Of a DNA stretch of 64,000 nucleotides, positions 25,987 to 33,746 are shown piece by piece. Origin of the DNA: Sphaerisporangium fuscum (lineage in GTDB: Bacteria; Actinomycetota; Actinomycetes; Streptosporangiales; Streptosporangiaceae); NCBI RefSeq assembly GCF_018531465.1, contig NZ_JAHDTF010000028.1:1-64000 (forward strand), written 5' to 3'. Every line of letters begins with the position of its first letter. Position 1 is the stretch's first letter. The position numbers and the translations under genes were made by a program. The notes beneath the pieces are model-generated. The model was not told the DNA's origin, made no database searches, and saw nothing but the letters and a program-made list of their open reading frames with translations.

Positions 25987-27108
25987 ATGCGTACCTGGGG
26001 ACGATGGTGGGCCGCCGCGGTGACGGCCGTGGCCTTGGCGGTGGCGGGCACGGCGACGTGGACGGGAGTCGCCGTCGCGGAGTCCAACGGCGGGGTACGG
26101 GTCATGCCGCTGGGCGACTCGATCACCGAGGGCACCCAGGTGCCGGGCGGATACCGGATCGGGTTGTGGCAGCGCCTGGCCGCCGGACGCTACACCGTCG
26201 ACTTCGTCGGGTCACAGTTCAACGGACCGGGCGGCCTGGGCGACCACGATCATGAGGGCCATCCGGGATGGCGGATCGATCAGATCGACGCGAGCATCGC
26301 CGGCTGGCTGCGTACGTACACACCGCGCACGGTGCTGCTGCACATCGGCACCAACGATGTCCTGCAGAACTACAATCTGGCCGGTGCCCCGCAGCGGCTT
26401 TCCGCGCTGATCGACCACATCACCACAGCGGTGCCCACTGCGGACATCTTCGTCGCGACCATCATCCCGCTGTCCAACGCCGGGCAGGAGTCGGCCGGGC
26501 GCGCCTTCAACGCGGCTATCCCGGGCATCGTCCAGAGCAAGGTGAACAGCGGCGCACATGTCCACCTGGTCGACATGCACAGCAAGGTGACCACCGCCGA
26601 CCTGATCGACGGTGTCCACCCCACGGCCGGCGGCTACGACAAGATGGCCGCCGCCTGGTACGACGCGCTCCAGTCGGTACCTGGAAGCATCGGCCAGCCG
26701 GGGGGCGGCACGCCCACGCCGGGTGCGGGGGCGATCAGGGGTGTGGGGTCGGGCAGGTGTTTGGACGTGTCCGGTGGTTCGCAGGCCAATGGCGCGCAGG
26801 TGCAGATCTGGGACTGCAACGGTCAGGTCAACCAGCAGTGGACGCCGACGGCGAGTGGTGAGTTGCGGGTCTATGGCGGCAAGTGCCTGGATGTGTACAA
26901 CCGGGGGACCGCCGACGGTACCGGGGTGATCATCTGGGATTGCAACGGCCAGGACAACCAGCGGTGGCGGTTGGACTCCGACGGCACCATCACCGCGGTG
27001 GGGGCGGGCAAGTGCCTGGACGTGCCGAACAACGCCACCGCCAACGGCACCAAGCTGACCATCTGGTCGTGCAACGGCGGCGCCAACCAACGCTGGACCC
27101 GCACCTGA
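25987..27108 (+). CDS. Secreted SGNH-fold esterase (CE3-like) with CBM13
   Basis: 373-residue exported esterase. ATG 25987 has GAGGGG 6 nt upstream; the TTG at 25981 is too close to it. The signal ends near VAVAES. SGNH blocks are visible: block I VMPLGDSITEG, the Gly region GGYRIGLW, block III HIGTNDVLQN and block V DGVHPTAGGYDKM, giving the Ser-Asp-His triad. A short GGTPTPGAG linker leads to a group B lectin. CE3 acetylxylan esterase is the best guess. It is probably the first gene of a unit with the GH27 and GH43 genes downstream. Confidence 0.88.
   Translation: MRTWGRWWAAAVTAVALAVAGTATWTGVAVAESNGGVRVMPLGDSITEGTQVPGGYRIGLWQRLAAGRYTVDFVGSQFNGPGGLGDHDHEGHPGWRIDQIDASIAGWLRTYTPRTVLLHIGTNDVLQNYNLAGAPQRLSALIDHITTAVPTADIFVATIIPLSNAGQESAGRAFNAAIPGIVQSKVNSGAHVHLVDMHSKVTTADLIDGVHPTAGGYDKMAAAWYDALQSVPGSIGQPGGGTPTPGAGAIRGVGSGRCLDVSGGSQANGAQVQIWDCNGQVNQQWTPTASGELRVYGGKCLDVYNRGTADGTGVIIWDCNGQDNQRWRLDSDGTITAVGAGKCLDVPNNATANGTKLTIWSCNGGANQRWTRT
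26725..27108 (+). repeat. Group B lectin cassette, identical copy 1
   Basis: 384 bp encoding GAIRGVGSGRCLDVSGGSQA to the stop codon appears identical, base for base, to 28498-28881. Identity starts in the linker at GCGGGGGCGATC and ends at the stop codon. Confidence 0.9.
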
Positions 27109-27158
27109 CCCATGACATCCCTCCTCGGAGAGCGGCCGTCGACCTGCACGCCGTCACC

Positions 27159-27172
27159 CGAACCGATTCGAC
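27159..27172. promoter_or_regulatory. Operator box CGAACCGATTCGAC
   Basis: Same 14-mer as in the importer-1 operator (1425-1438). It lies 129 bp before the GH27 start, in the gap between the SGNH and GH27 genes. Confidence 0.6.
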
Positions 27173-27300
27173 CACCTCCTGACCCACACCGGCGCCGCCG
27201 CGACGAGCGAGGGCGGATCGCCCCAGCCTCCAGGCGAACCCTCCAGAACCCCGACGGATCACCGGAGATCTCCCCGACACCCGGCAGGTAGAGGAATCAG

Positions 27301-28881
27301 ATGCGCAGAAGTCTCGGCTCGGCACTGGCGACGGTGCTCGCAGCCTGCTCCATCGTCGCGATCGGCGGTGGGACGTCGCCCGCCGCCGCCCTGGACAACG
27401 GCCTGGCCCGCACCCCCCAGATGGGCTGGAACGACTGGAACAGCTTCGGCTGCAACGTCAACGACGGCCTGATCCGTCAGACGGCCGACGCCATGGTCTC
27501 CAGTGGCATGGCGGCCGCGGGCTACACCTATGTCAACATCGACGACTGCTGGTCCACCAAAACCCGCAACTCCAACGGTGACCTGGTGCCGGATCCGCAG
27601 AAGTTCCCCAACGGCATCAAGGCCCTGGCCGACTACGTCCATTCCAAGGGCCTCAAGCTCGGCATCTACTCCTCGGCCGGAACCACGACCTGCGCCGGGT
27701 ACCCGGCCAGCCTGGGCAACGAACGGCGGGACGCGGCTCTGTGGGCCTCCTGGGGGATCGACTACCTGAAGTACGACAACTGCGGTGACCACCAGGGCCT
27801 GAACGGGCGGCAACGGTACACGGCCATGCGGGACGCGCTGGCCGCGACCGGGCGTCCGATCCTGTACAGCCTGTGCAACTGGGGGCAGGAGAGCGTGTGG
27901 ACCTGGGGGATGCCCGTGGGCAACTCCTGGCGCGACACGGGCGACATCGCGGCGAACTGGAACTCGATCACCGGGATCCTGGACCAGCAGGTCGGCCTCG
28001 ACGGGTACTCGGGCCCGGGCGGGTGGAACGACCCCGACATGCTGGAGGTGGGCGTCGGCGGGCTGACGGGGACCGAGGGCCGCGCGCACTTCAGCCTGTG
28101 GTCGCTGCTCAACGCGCCGCTCCTGGCCGGGAACGACATCCGCACGATGAGCGCCGACGCGCGCACGATCCTCACCAACACCGAGGTCATCGCGGTCGAC
28201 CAGGACTGGGGCGGCAGGCAGGGCCACAAGATCAGCGACAACGGCGACCTGGAGGTCTGGCGCAAGCCGATGTCGAACGGCTCGGTCGCGGTCGTCCTGC
28301 TCAACCGGGGCACCTCGACCTCGACGGTCTCCACCACCGCCTCCGCCCTGGGGCTGGGGTCCGCGTCCTCCTACTCGGTGCGCGACCTGTGGGCGCACAC
28401 GACGTCCTCCTCTACCGGGACGATCAGCGCGTCCGTCCCCGGGCACGGGGCGGCCATGTACGTCGTGACCGGAGGAGGCGTCGTCACGCCCCCGCCCGCG
28501 GGGGCGATCAGGGGTGTGGGGTCGGGCAGGTGTTTGGACGTGTCCGGTGGTTCGCAGGCCAATGGCGCGCAGGTGCAGATCTGGGACTGCAACGGTCAGG
28601 TCAACCAGCAGTGGACGCCGACGGCGAGTGGTGAGTTGCGGGTCTATGGCGGCAAGTGCCTGGATGTGTACAACCGGGGGACCGCCGACGGTACCGGGGT
28701 GATCATCTGGGATTGCAACGGCCAGGACAACCAGCGGTGGCGGTTGGACTCCGACGGCACCATCACCGCGGTGGGGGCGGGCAAGTGCCTGGACGTGCCG
28801 AACAACGCCACCGCCAACGGCACCAAGCTGACCATCTGGTCGTGCAACGGCGGCGCCAACCAACGCTGGACCCGCACCTGA
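27301..28881 (+). CDS. Secreted GH27 alpha-galactosidase-like enzyme with CBM13
   Basis: 526-residue exoenzyme. ATG 27301 has AGAGGA 6 nt upstream; the signal ends at SPAAA. The GH27 barrel begins LARTPQMGWNDWNSFGC and has YVNIDDCW, the nucleophile strand YLKYDNCG and the acid/base SWRDTGDI. It is followed by the beta-sandwich and a group B lectin. GH27 enzymes with CBM13 in actinomycetes include alpha-galactosidases and beta-L-arabinopyranosidases; the arabinose-rich context keeps both open. It is cotranscribed with the GH43 gene 38 bp downstream. Confidence 0.92.
   Translation: MRRSLGSALATVLAACSIVAIGGGTSPAAALDNGLARTPQMGWNDWNSFGCNVNDGLIRQTADAMVSSGMAAAGYTYVNIDDCWSTKTRNSNGDLVPDPQKFPNGIKALADYVHSKGLKLGIYSSAGTTTCAGYPASLGNERRDAALWASWGIDYLKYDNCGDHQGLNGRQRYTAMRDALAATGRPILYSLCNWGQESVWTWGMPVGNSWRDTGDIAANWNSITGILDQQVGLDGYSGPGGWNDPDMLEVGVGGLTGTEGRAHFSLWSLLNAPLLAGNDIRTMSADARTILTNTEVIAVDQDWGGRQGHKISDNGDLEVWRKPMSNGSVAVVLLNRGTSTSTVSTTASALGLGSASSYSVRDLWAHTTSSSTGTISASVPGHGAAMYVVTGGGVVTPPPAGAIRGVGSGRCLDVSGGSQANGAQVQIWDCNGQVNQQWTPTASGELRVYGGKCLDVYNRGTADGTGVIIWDCNGQDNQRWRLDSDGTITAVGAGKCLDVPNNATANGTKLTIWSCNGGANQRWTRT
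28498..28881 (+). repeat. Group B lectin cassette, identical copy 2
   Basis: Second copy of the 384-bp segment at 26725-27108. The flanking catalytic domains are unrelated (SGNH versus GH27), and sequence after the stop differs at once (TGATCC versus TGACCC). Confidence 0.9.
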
Positions 28882-28919
28882 TCCCGTCCCGAACATCCGC
28901 ACTGCCCCCAGGAGTGATC

Positions 28920-30368
28920 GTGAGATCGGCATTTGGGCTACCGGCCGGCATCAGGGCCGGGCGAAGAATCGCGTGGATGGTGGTCCTGCTCAGCATCGCG
29001 GCATTCTTTCCCGGCGCCGCGGCCAGGGCGGACAACCCGATCGTCCAGACCATTTACACCGCCGACCCGGCTCCGCTCGTCTACAACGGCCGCGTGTACC
29101 TCTACACCGGGCACGATGAGGACGGCTCGACTTACTTCACCATGAAGGAATGGCGGGTCTGGTCGTCCGACGACATGGTGAACTGGACCGACCACGGCTC
29201 CCCGCTGAGCGTCGCCACCTTCAGCTGGGCGAAGTCCGACGCGTGGGCGGGCCAGGCCGTCTACCGGAACGGCAAGTTCTATTGGTACGTCCCGACGACC
29301 AGCCGGGCCACCGGGCGGATGGCCATCGGGGTGGCGGTCTCGGACAGCCCCACCGGGCCGTTCAAGGACGCCCTCGGACACCCGCTCGTCGAGAACGGCG
29401 AGATCGACCCCACCGTCTTCATCGACGACGACGGGCAGGCCTATCTGTACTGGGGAAACCCGCACCTGTGGTACGTGAGGCTGAACGCCGACATGATCTC
29501 CTATACCGGCAGCCCGGCCCAGATCCCCCTCACCACCGCGGGCTTCGGCACCCGCACCGGGGATGCGAACCGTCCGACCCTGTTCGAAGAGGGGCCCTGG
29601 GTCTACAAGCGCAACGGCCTGTATTACATCGTGTTCGCCGCGAAATGCTGCTCCGAGTTCATCGCGTACTCGACGGCCCCGAGTCCCACCGGGCCATGGA
29701 CCTACCGGGGGACGATCATGCCGACGCAGGGCGGCAGCTTCACCAACCACCCGGGTGTCATCGACTTCCGGGGAGGTTCTTACTTCTTCTACCACAACGG
29801 CGCGCTGCCGGGCGGCGGCGGCTTCACCCGTTCGGTGGCCGTGGAGAAGTTCACCTACAACGCCGACGGCACCATCCCGACCATCAACATGACGACGACA
29901 GGGGCGCCCCAGGTGGGCACCCTGAATCCCTACGTCCGGCAGGAGGCGGAGACGATCGCCTGGGAGTCCGGCGTCGAGACGGAATCGGCCGGCGAAGGCG
30001 GCATGGATGTCGGGTGGATCGAGAACGGCGACTCCATCAAGGTCAAGGGCGTCGCCTTCGGCGCCGGGGCGACGTCGTTCACCGCGAGGGTGGCCTCGGC
30101 GACCGGTGGCGGCAGAATCGAGCTTCGCTCGGACGGCCTGAACGGCACCCTGATGGGGACGTGCACCGTCCCGGGCACCGGCGGATGGCAGACCTGGGTG
30201 AACGTCTCCTGCCCGGTCAGCGGTGCGACGGGAACCCATGATCTGTACCTCAGGTTCACCGGCGGAAGCGGTTACCTGTTCAATGTGAACTGGTGGCGGT
30301 TCGACGCCGCCGCCCAGCCGGCCGCGTCAAGCATCGCGGCCCACCGCACCACCGGCTCGGGCAGCTGA
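28920..30368 (+). CDS. Secreted GH43 glycosidase with CBM6
   Basis: 482-residue exoenzyme. GTG 28920 has CAGGAG 5 nt upstream; the signal ends at AAARA. The five-bladed propeller shows the GH43 acids: TADPAPLV (base), GEIDPTVFID (pKa modulator) and LFEEGPWVYKRNG (acid). After about residue 345 a CBM6 follows (RQEAETIAWESGVETE, GDSIKVKG, FNVNWWRF). Arabinofuranosidase or beta-xylosidase activity is likely. It is the only secreted enzyme of this cluster with CBM6 instead of CBM13 or CBM2. It follows GH27 by 38 bp and ends before a strong terminator. Confidence 0.9.
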   Translation: MRSAFGLPAGIRAGRRIAWMVVLLSIAAFFPGAAARADNPIVQTIYTADPAPLVYNGRVYLYTGHDEDGSTYFTMKEWRVWSSDDMVNWTDHGSPLSVATFSWAKSDAWAGQAVYRNGKFYWYVPTTSRATGRMAIGVAVSDSPTGPFKDALGHPLVENGEIDPTVFIDDDGQAYLYWGNPHLWYVRLNADMISYTGSPAQIPLTTAGFGTRTGDANRPTLFEEGPWVYKRNGLYYIVFAAKCCSEFIAYSTAPSPTGPWTYRGTIMPTQGGSFTNHPGVIDFRGGSYFFYHNGALPGGGGFTRSVAVEKFTYNADGTIPTINMTTTGAPQVGTLNPYVRQEAETIAWESGVETESAGEGGMDVGWIENGDSIKVKGVAFGAGATSFTARVASATGGGRIELRSDGLNGTLMGTCTVPGTGGWQTWVNVSCPVSGATGTHDLYLRFTGGSGYLFNVNWWRFDAAAQPAASSIAAHRTTGSGS

Positions 30369-30383
30369 GCCCGGCCAGGCCCG

Positions 30384-30416
30384 CCCGCCCGTCGCGACGG
30401 TGGCGCGACGGGCGGG
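30384..30416 (+). terminator. Hairpin terminator after GH27-GH43 unit
   Basis: CCCGCCCGTCGCG (30384-30396) and CGCGACGGGCGGG (30404-30416) form a perfect 13-bp stem with a 7-nt loop. Confidence 0.7.
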
Positions 30417-30496
30417 GACGGCCTGATCGGTCCCGGATGGAGCGGTCATGCCGGCGTCGAGCGTCCCGCCCTGCGCGGAGTGCGAACTGAAGGGGA

Positions 30497-30524
30497 CCGC
30501 TCCCGGGTGAGGACCCGGGAGCGG
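30497..30524 (-). terminator. Hairpin terminator of small secreted protein gene
   Basis: CCGCTCCCGGGT (30497-30508) and ACCCGGGAGCGG (30513-30524) form a perfect 12-bp stem with a 4-nt loop, 44 nt after the stop of the 30568 gene. Confidence 0.65.
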
Positions 30525-30567
30525 CCGCCGGTACCGAGCCGGTGCCGGCCTGTGAAGCGCGCGTCCG

Positions 30568-31074
30568 CTACTTCCGCTCGGGCGCGGCCTCCGCGCACGT
30601 CAGTGCGATGGTGGACGGCACTCCGCGCTCGGCCTTCCCCGAGGCGTCGGCACGGGTGGTGAACGACGGGCCCTCGTCCGTCTTGCCCGCCTCGGCCGAG
30701 GAGTCGTCCGCTTGGGACGACGGGCCGTCCGCCTCAGCGGACGTGCTGTCCGCCAGGGTGGACGGCGCGCGGCCGTTCCCGTCCGGCACGGTGCCCTCCA
30801 CCGGAGTGGCGGGGATCGCGGGAACGGCCTCGATCTCCTCGGCGTCGACCTCCTTGCCGTCCTTCAGGACGACCAGGCGGCCGTCCTTCTCCTTGACCGT
30901 CAGGACGGTGGCAGAGCAGTGCGGGGCGCCCGGGGCCGTGGTCACGACCACGGTCGTGCCGGGGGAGGGCGCCGGGGACGGCTCGTCGGCGTGGGCCGCC
31001 GCGGTCAGCGTGGCGGCGAGAGCCGTGCCGAGCAGGCCCGTCGCGACGGCGGACCGCAAGCGTTTGATGAGCAT
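30568..31074 (-). CDS. Small secreted protein of unknown function
   Basis: 168 residues, no family recognised. ATG 31074 follows AAGGAG. A clear Sec signal (LRSAVATGLLGTALAATLTAAAHA) is followed by a Pro-rich segment, a compact strand-like part (HCSATVLTVKEKDGRLVVLK, DGKEVDAEEIEA), then a disordered Ser/Ala/Asp/Glu-rich stretch and a C-terminal Cys. Two Cys residues could pair. It is divergent from a two-component system, with a shared 13-bp inverted repeat between them. It is therefore a likely target or accessory sensor of that system (inference). Confidence 0.75.
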   Translation of the reverse strand: MLIKRLRSAVATGLLGTALAATLTAAAHADEPSPAPSPGTTVVVTTAPGAPHCSATVLTVKEKDGRLVVLKDGKEVDAEEIEAVPAIPATPVEGTVPDGNGRAPSTLADSTSAEADGPSSQADDSSAEAGKTDEGPSFTTRADASGKAERGVPSTIALTCAEAAPERK

Positions 31075-31145
31075 TCGACATCTCCTTGTCGACGGTCGGT
31101 CCCGCGTTTCGCGGGCCGGTCGGGGACGACGGTGGCATCCGCGGG

Positions 31146-31193
31146 CTGAAGCGAACCTGAAGACGGCCGAAGTGATCTTTAGGTTCGCTTCAG
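31146..31193. promoter_or_regulatory. Inverted repeat between divergent genes
   Basis: CTGAAGCGAACCT (31146-31158) and AGGTTCGCTTCAG (31181-31193) are perfect 13-bp inverted copies 22 bp apart. The site lies 25 bp before the response regulator start and 72 bp before the small secreted protein. It is a likely binding site of the response regulator, serving both promoters. Confidence 0.65.
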
Positions 31194-31217
31194 GTCGCCT
31201 GGTGCAAGCTGGCGGGC

Positions 31218-31892
31218 ATGCGGGTTCTGCTGGTGGAGGACGAACGGCGGCTGGCCGAGCTGGTCAGGAGCGGCCTGGCGGGGGAGGGGTTCGCGGTCGA
31301 CATCGCGGACGACGGCGCCGAGGGCCTGTGGCTGGCCACCGAGAACGCCTACGACGCCATCGTGCTCGACGTGATGCTGCCCCGCGTCAACGGCTACGCC
31401 GTCTGCCGCCGCCTGCGCGACGCCGGGGACTGGACGCCGATCATGATGCTGACGGCCAAGGACGGCGAGTACGACGAGGCCGAGGCCCTCGACACCGGCG
31501 CCGACGACTTCCTGTCCAAGCCGTTCTCCTACGTGGTGCTGCTCGCCCGGCTGCGTGCGCTCGTACGGCGGGGCGGCCGGGAACGACCGGCCGTGCTGAC
31601 CGTCGGCGACCTGGTCGTGGACCCGGCCGGCATGCGGTGCCGCCGCGCCGGGGTGGACATCGCGCTCACGCCCAAGGAGTTCGCCGTGCTGCACGCCCTG
31701 GCACGGCGGGCGGGCGAGGTGGTGTCCAAGGCCGAACTGCTCCAGCAGGCCTGGGACTTCGCCTACGACGGGGATCCGAGCATCGTCGAGGTGTACATCA
31801 GCGCGCTGCGCAGGAAGATCGACGCCCCCTTCGGCCGTTCGTCCCTGGTGACCGTACGCGGCGCGGGCTACCGGCTGGAGGGCACACCGTGA
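31218..31892 (+). CDS. OmpR/PhoB-type response regulator
   Basis: 224 residues. The receiver domain has the acidic pocket VEDE, phospho-acceptor D51 (IVLDVMLP), the switch Thr (MLTAKD) and Lys (LSKPFS). The C-terminal winged helix has the OmpR pattern ALTPKEFAVLHALARRAGEVVSK, then EVYISALRRKID and VRGAGYRLE. The ribosome site is weak. Its stop overlaps the kinase GTG (GTGA), so the two are cotranslated. Confidence 0.95.
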   Translation: MRVLLVEDERRLAELVRSGLAGEGFAVDIADDGAEGLWLATENAYDAIVLDVMLPRVNGYAVCRRLRDAGDWTPIMMLTAKDGEYDEAEALDTGADDFLSKPFSYVVLLARLRALVRRGGRERPAVLTVGDLVVDPAGMRCRRAGVDIALTPKEFAVLHALARRAGEVVSKAELLQQAWDFAYDGDPSIVEVYISALRRKIDAPFGRSSLVTVRGAGYRLEGTP

Positions 31893-33565
31893 GCCGCGGA
31901 GCCGGCGACCGGAACCGGCCGGAGGCGGTGCCCGGGCGCGGCCGGAGACCGGAGGGGGCGGAGGCGTCGCGGGGGTGTATCCGAGGACGGGAGCGGGTGG
32001 AGGCGGTGCCGGGGCGCGCGCAGGGGCCGGAGGGGACCGCAGCGGACGCGGTGGAGGCCGGCGTGGATCCGGTGCCGCTGAGGAGGTGGGCGGCGCGCCG
32101 GCCCGCACGCTGGTCGGTGCGGCTGCGTGCCACCGTCGCGGCCACCCTGATCGTCGCCGTGGCGCTGGGCGGGGCCGCGGTGGCGTTGAACCGGGTGCTG
32201 GGCACCAGCCTCGAACAGAGCGCCGCGGCGGAGGCCTCGTTGAAGGCGGTTCGCGTGGCGGACACCCTGGCGGTCACGGCCCTGCCGGCGATCCCCGCTG
32301 CGGGAGCGGGCGGCACGCCGTGCGTCCCGGCCACGACCTCGGACGAGACGCCCGGCGTCCCCGCCGGGGATCCTGCCCGCGCGCCAGGCGTCCCGGCCGC
32401 AAAACCGAGCGGCGCGGCCGGGTCCTCTGCTGGAGGGCCGGGTGGTACGGCCGGCAGCTCCGCCGCCGGGGCGGGTGGCGCGGCCGGGGCCGTCGCGGAC
32501 CCCGATGTCCAGGTGGGGCGTCTCTCCACGGCCGCGGTTCCCGGCGTGAGCGTTCAGGCCGAGGAGTACGACGCCGGCTACGCCTCCGTCACCACGACCG
32601 TCGACACCTCCGCCGGTCCCGTGCTGGTCACCGCCCGCAGCTCGCTCGCCCCCGCGCGGACCGCGCTGAGCGTCCTGAACCGCATGCTGGTCTTCGGGAT
32701 ACCCGCCCTGCTGCTGCTCGTCGCGGCGATGACGTGGTTCCTCGTCGGCAAGGCGCTGGTCCCGGTGTCCGGCATCCGGGAGAAGCTGGCGGACATCACC
32801 GCCCGCGACCTGCACCGGCGGGTGCCCGTGCCCCACGCGCGGGACGAGGTCGCGGCGCTCGCCCGTACGGTCAACGCGACCCTCGACCGCCTGGAGAACG
32901 CCGTCGAGCAGCACAAACGCTTCGTCGCCGACGCGGCCCACGAGCTGCGCAGCCCGATCGCGACGCTGCGCACCCGCCTGGAACTCGTGGCGCCCCCGAC
33001 GGGCCGTGAGGCGCTCGCCGACGTGGAGCGGCTGCAGGCGCTGGCGGCCGACCTGCTCCTGCTCGCCCGCCTGGACGCCGGGGAACCGCCGGGCGACGCC
33101 GTGGTCGACCTCGGTCAGGTCGTCGTGGAGGAGGCGCTGCGGCCCCGGCCCCGCCGCGAGGTCCCGGTGCGCCTGGACCTCCAGCCGGACGTGCTGGTCC
33201 GGGGCTCCCGCGCCCAGCTTGCGCGGCTGGTGACCAACCTGGTCGACAACGCCGTCCGGCACGCCTCCTCCGCCGTGGACGTACGGGTCGTGGCCGCCGC
33301 CGGCGTGGTGCTGCTGGAGGTCCGCGACGACGGGCCGGGCATCCCGCCGGAGCATCGGGCGGCCGTCTTCGACCGGTTCACCAGGCTCGACGGGGCGCGG
33401 GCCAGGGACGAGGGCGGAGCGGGGCTCGGCCTGGCGATCGTCCGGGAGATCACCGGGCTGCACGGGGGGCAGGTGTCGGTGGCGGACGGCGGACCGGGCG
33501 CCTGCCTCCAGGTACGCCTCGCCGAGGCCCCGTCCGTGGCTCCCGTCCCCGAAATGATCGCCTGA
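31889..33565 (+). CDS. Sensor histidine kinase
   Basis: 558-residue membrane kinase, start GTG 31889 overlapping the regulator stop. There is a basic, Arg/Gly-rich cytoplasmic tail of about 75 residues, TM1 (ATLIVAVALGGAAVALN), an extracellular loop of about 165 residues, TM2 (MLVFGIPALLLLVAAMTWFL), HAMP, H-box FVADAAHELRSPIATLRT, N-box LVTNLVDNAVRHA and G-boxes RDDGPGIPPEH and GGAGLGLAIVREI. The loop contains a low-complexity Pro/Gly/Ala segment (about residues 135-205) with one Cys. It phosphorylates the adjacent regulator; the signal is unknown. Confidence 0.93.
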   Translation: MSRGAGDRNRPEAVPGRGRRPEGAEASRGCIRGRERVEAVPGRAQGPEGTAADAVEAGVDPVPLRRWAARRPARWSVRLRATVAATLIVAVALGGAAVALNRVLGTSLEQSAAAEASLKAVRVADTLAVTALPAIPAAGAGGTPCVPATTSDETPGVPAGDPARAPGVPAAKPSGAAGSSAGGPGGTAGSSAAGAGGAAGAVADPDVQVGRLSTAAVPGVSVQAEEYDAGYASVTTTVDTSAGPVLVTARSSLAPARTALSVLNRMLVFGIPALLLLVAAMTWFLVGKALVPVSGIREKLADITARDLHRRVPVPHARDEVAALARTVNATLDRLENAVEQHKRFVADAAHELRSPIATLRTRLELVAPPTGREALADVERLQALAADLLLLARLDAGEPPGDAVVDLGQVVVEEALRPRPRREVPVRLDLQPDVLVRGSRAQLARLVTNLVDNAVRHASSAVDVRVVAAAGVVLLEVRDDGPGIPPEHRAAVFDRFTRLDGARARDEGGAGLGLAIVREITGLHGGQVSVADGGPGACLQVRLAEAPSVAPVPEMIA

Positions 33566-33603
33566 GGGCAAGCGTGACGTCAGGGTCTCCCGTTCTTAAA
33601 TCG

Positions 33604-33706
33604 TGTTAACGCTCAATCGGCCGCGGCGGCTTCACGATCGCCCAGGTGCGCTATTGACGGGCCTGTTTGATCGATTTAATGTCCTTCACGGCGTTGAAAC
33701 GTTTTA
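33604..33706 (+). promoter_or_regulatory. Promoter and operators of GH78 gene
   Basis: TTGACG (33654-33659), 17-bp spacer and TAATGT (33677-33682) make a good promoter. TGAAACGTTTTA (33695-33706) lies just past the expected start and is a palindrome with one mismatched pair, as in LacI-type operators. TGTTAACGCTCAAT (33604-33617), about 37 bp upstream of the -35, resembles the arabinose-type boxes (10 of 14). Confidence 0.65.
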
Positions 33707-33746
33707 TCCCCCCAGCATTCGACGCCATCCGAACAGGAAGGGCAGC

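Noticed and set aside
30542..31888. Long frame upstream of and fused in frame to the histidine kinase
   Set aside because: It runs antisense to the small secreted protein and through the response regulator in another frame; the kinase starts at GTG 31889.
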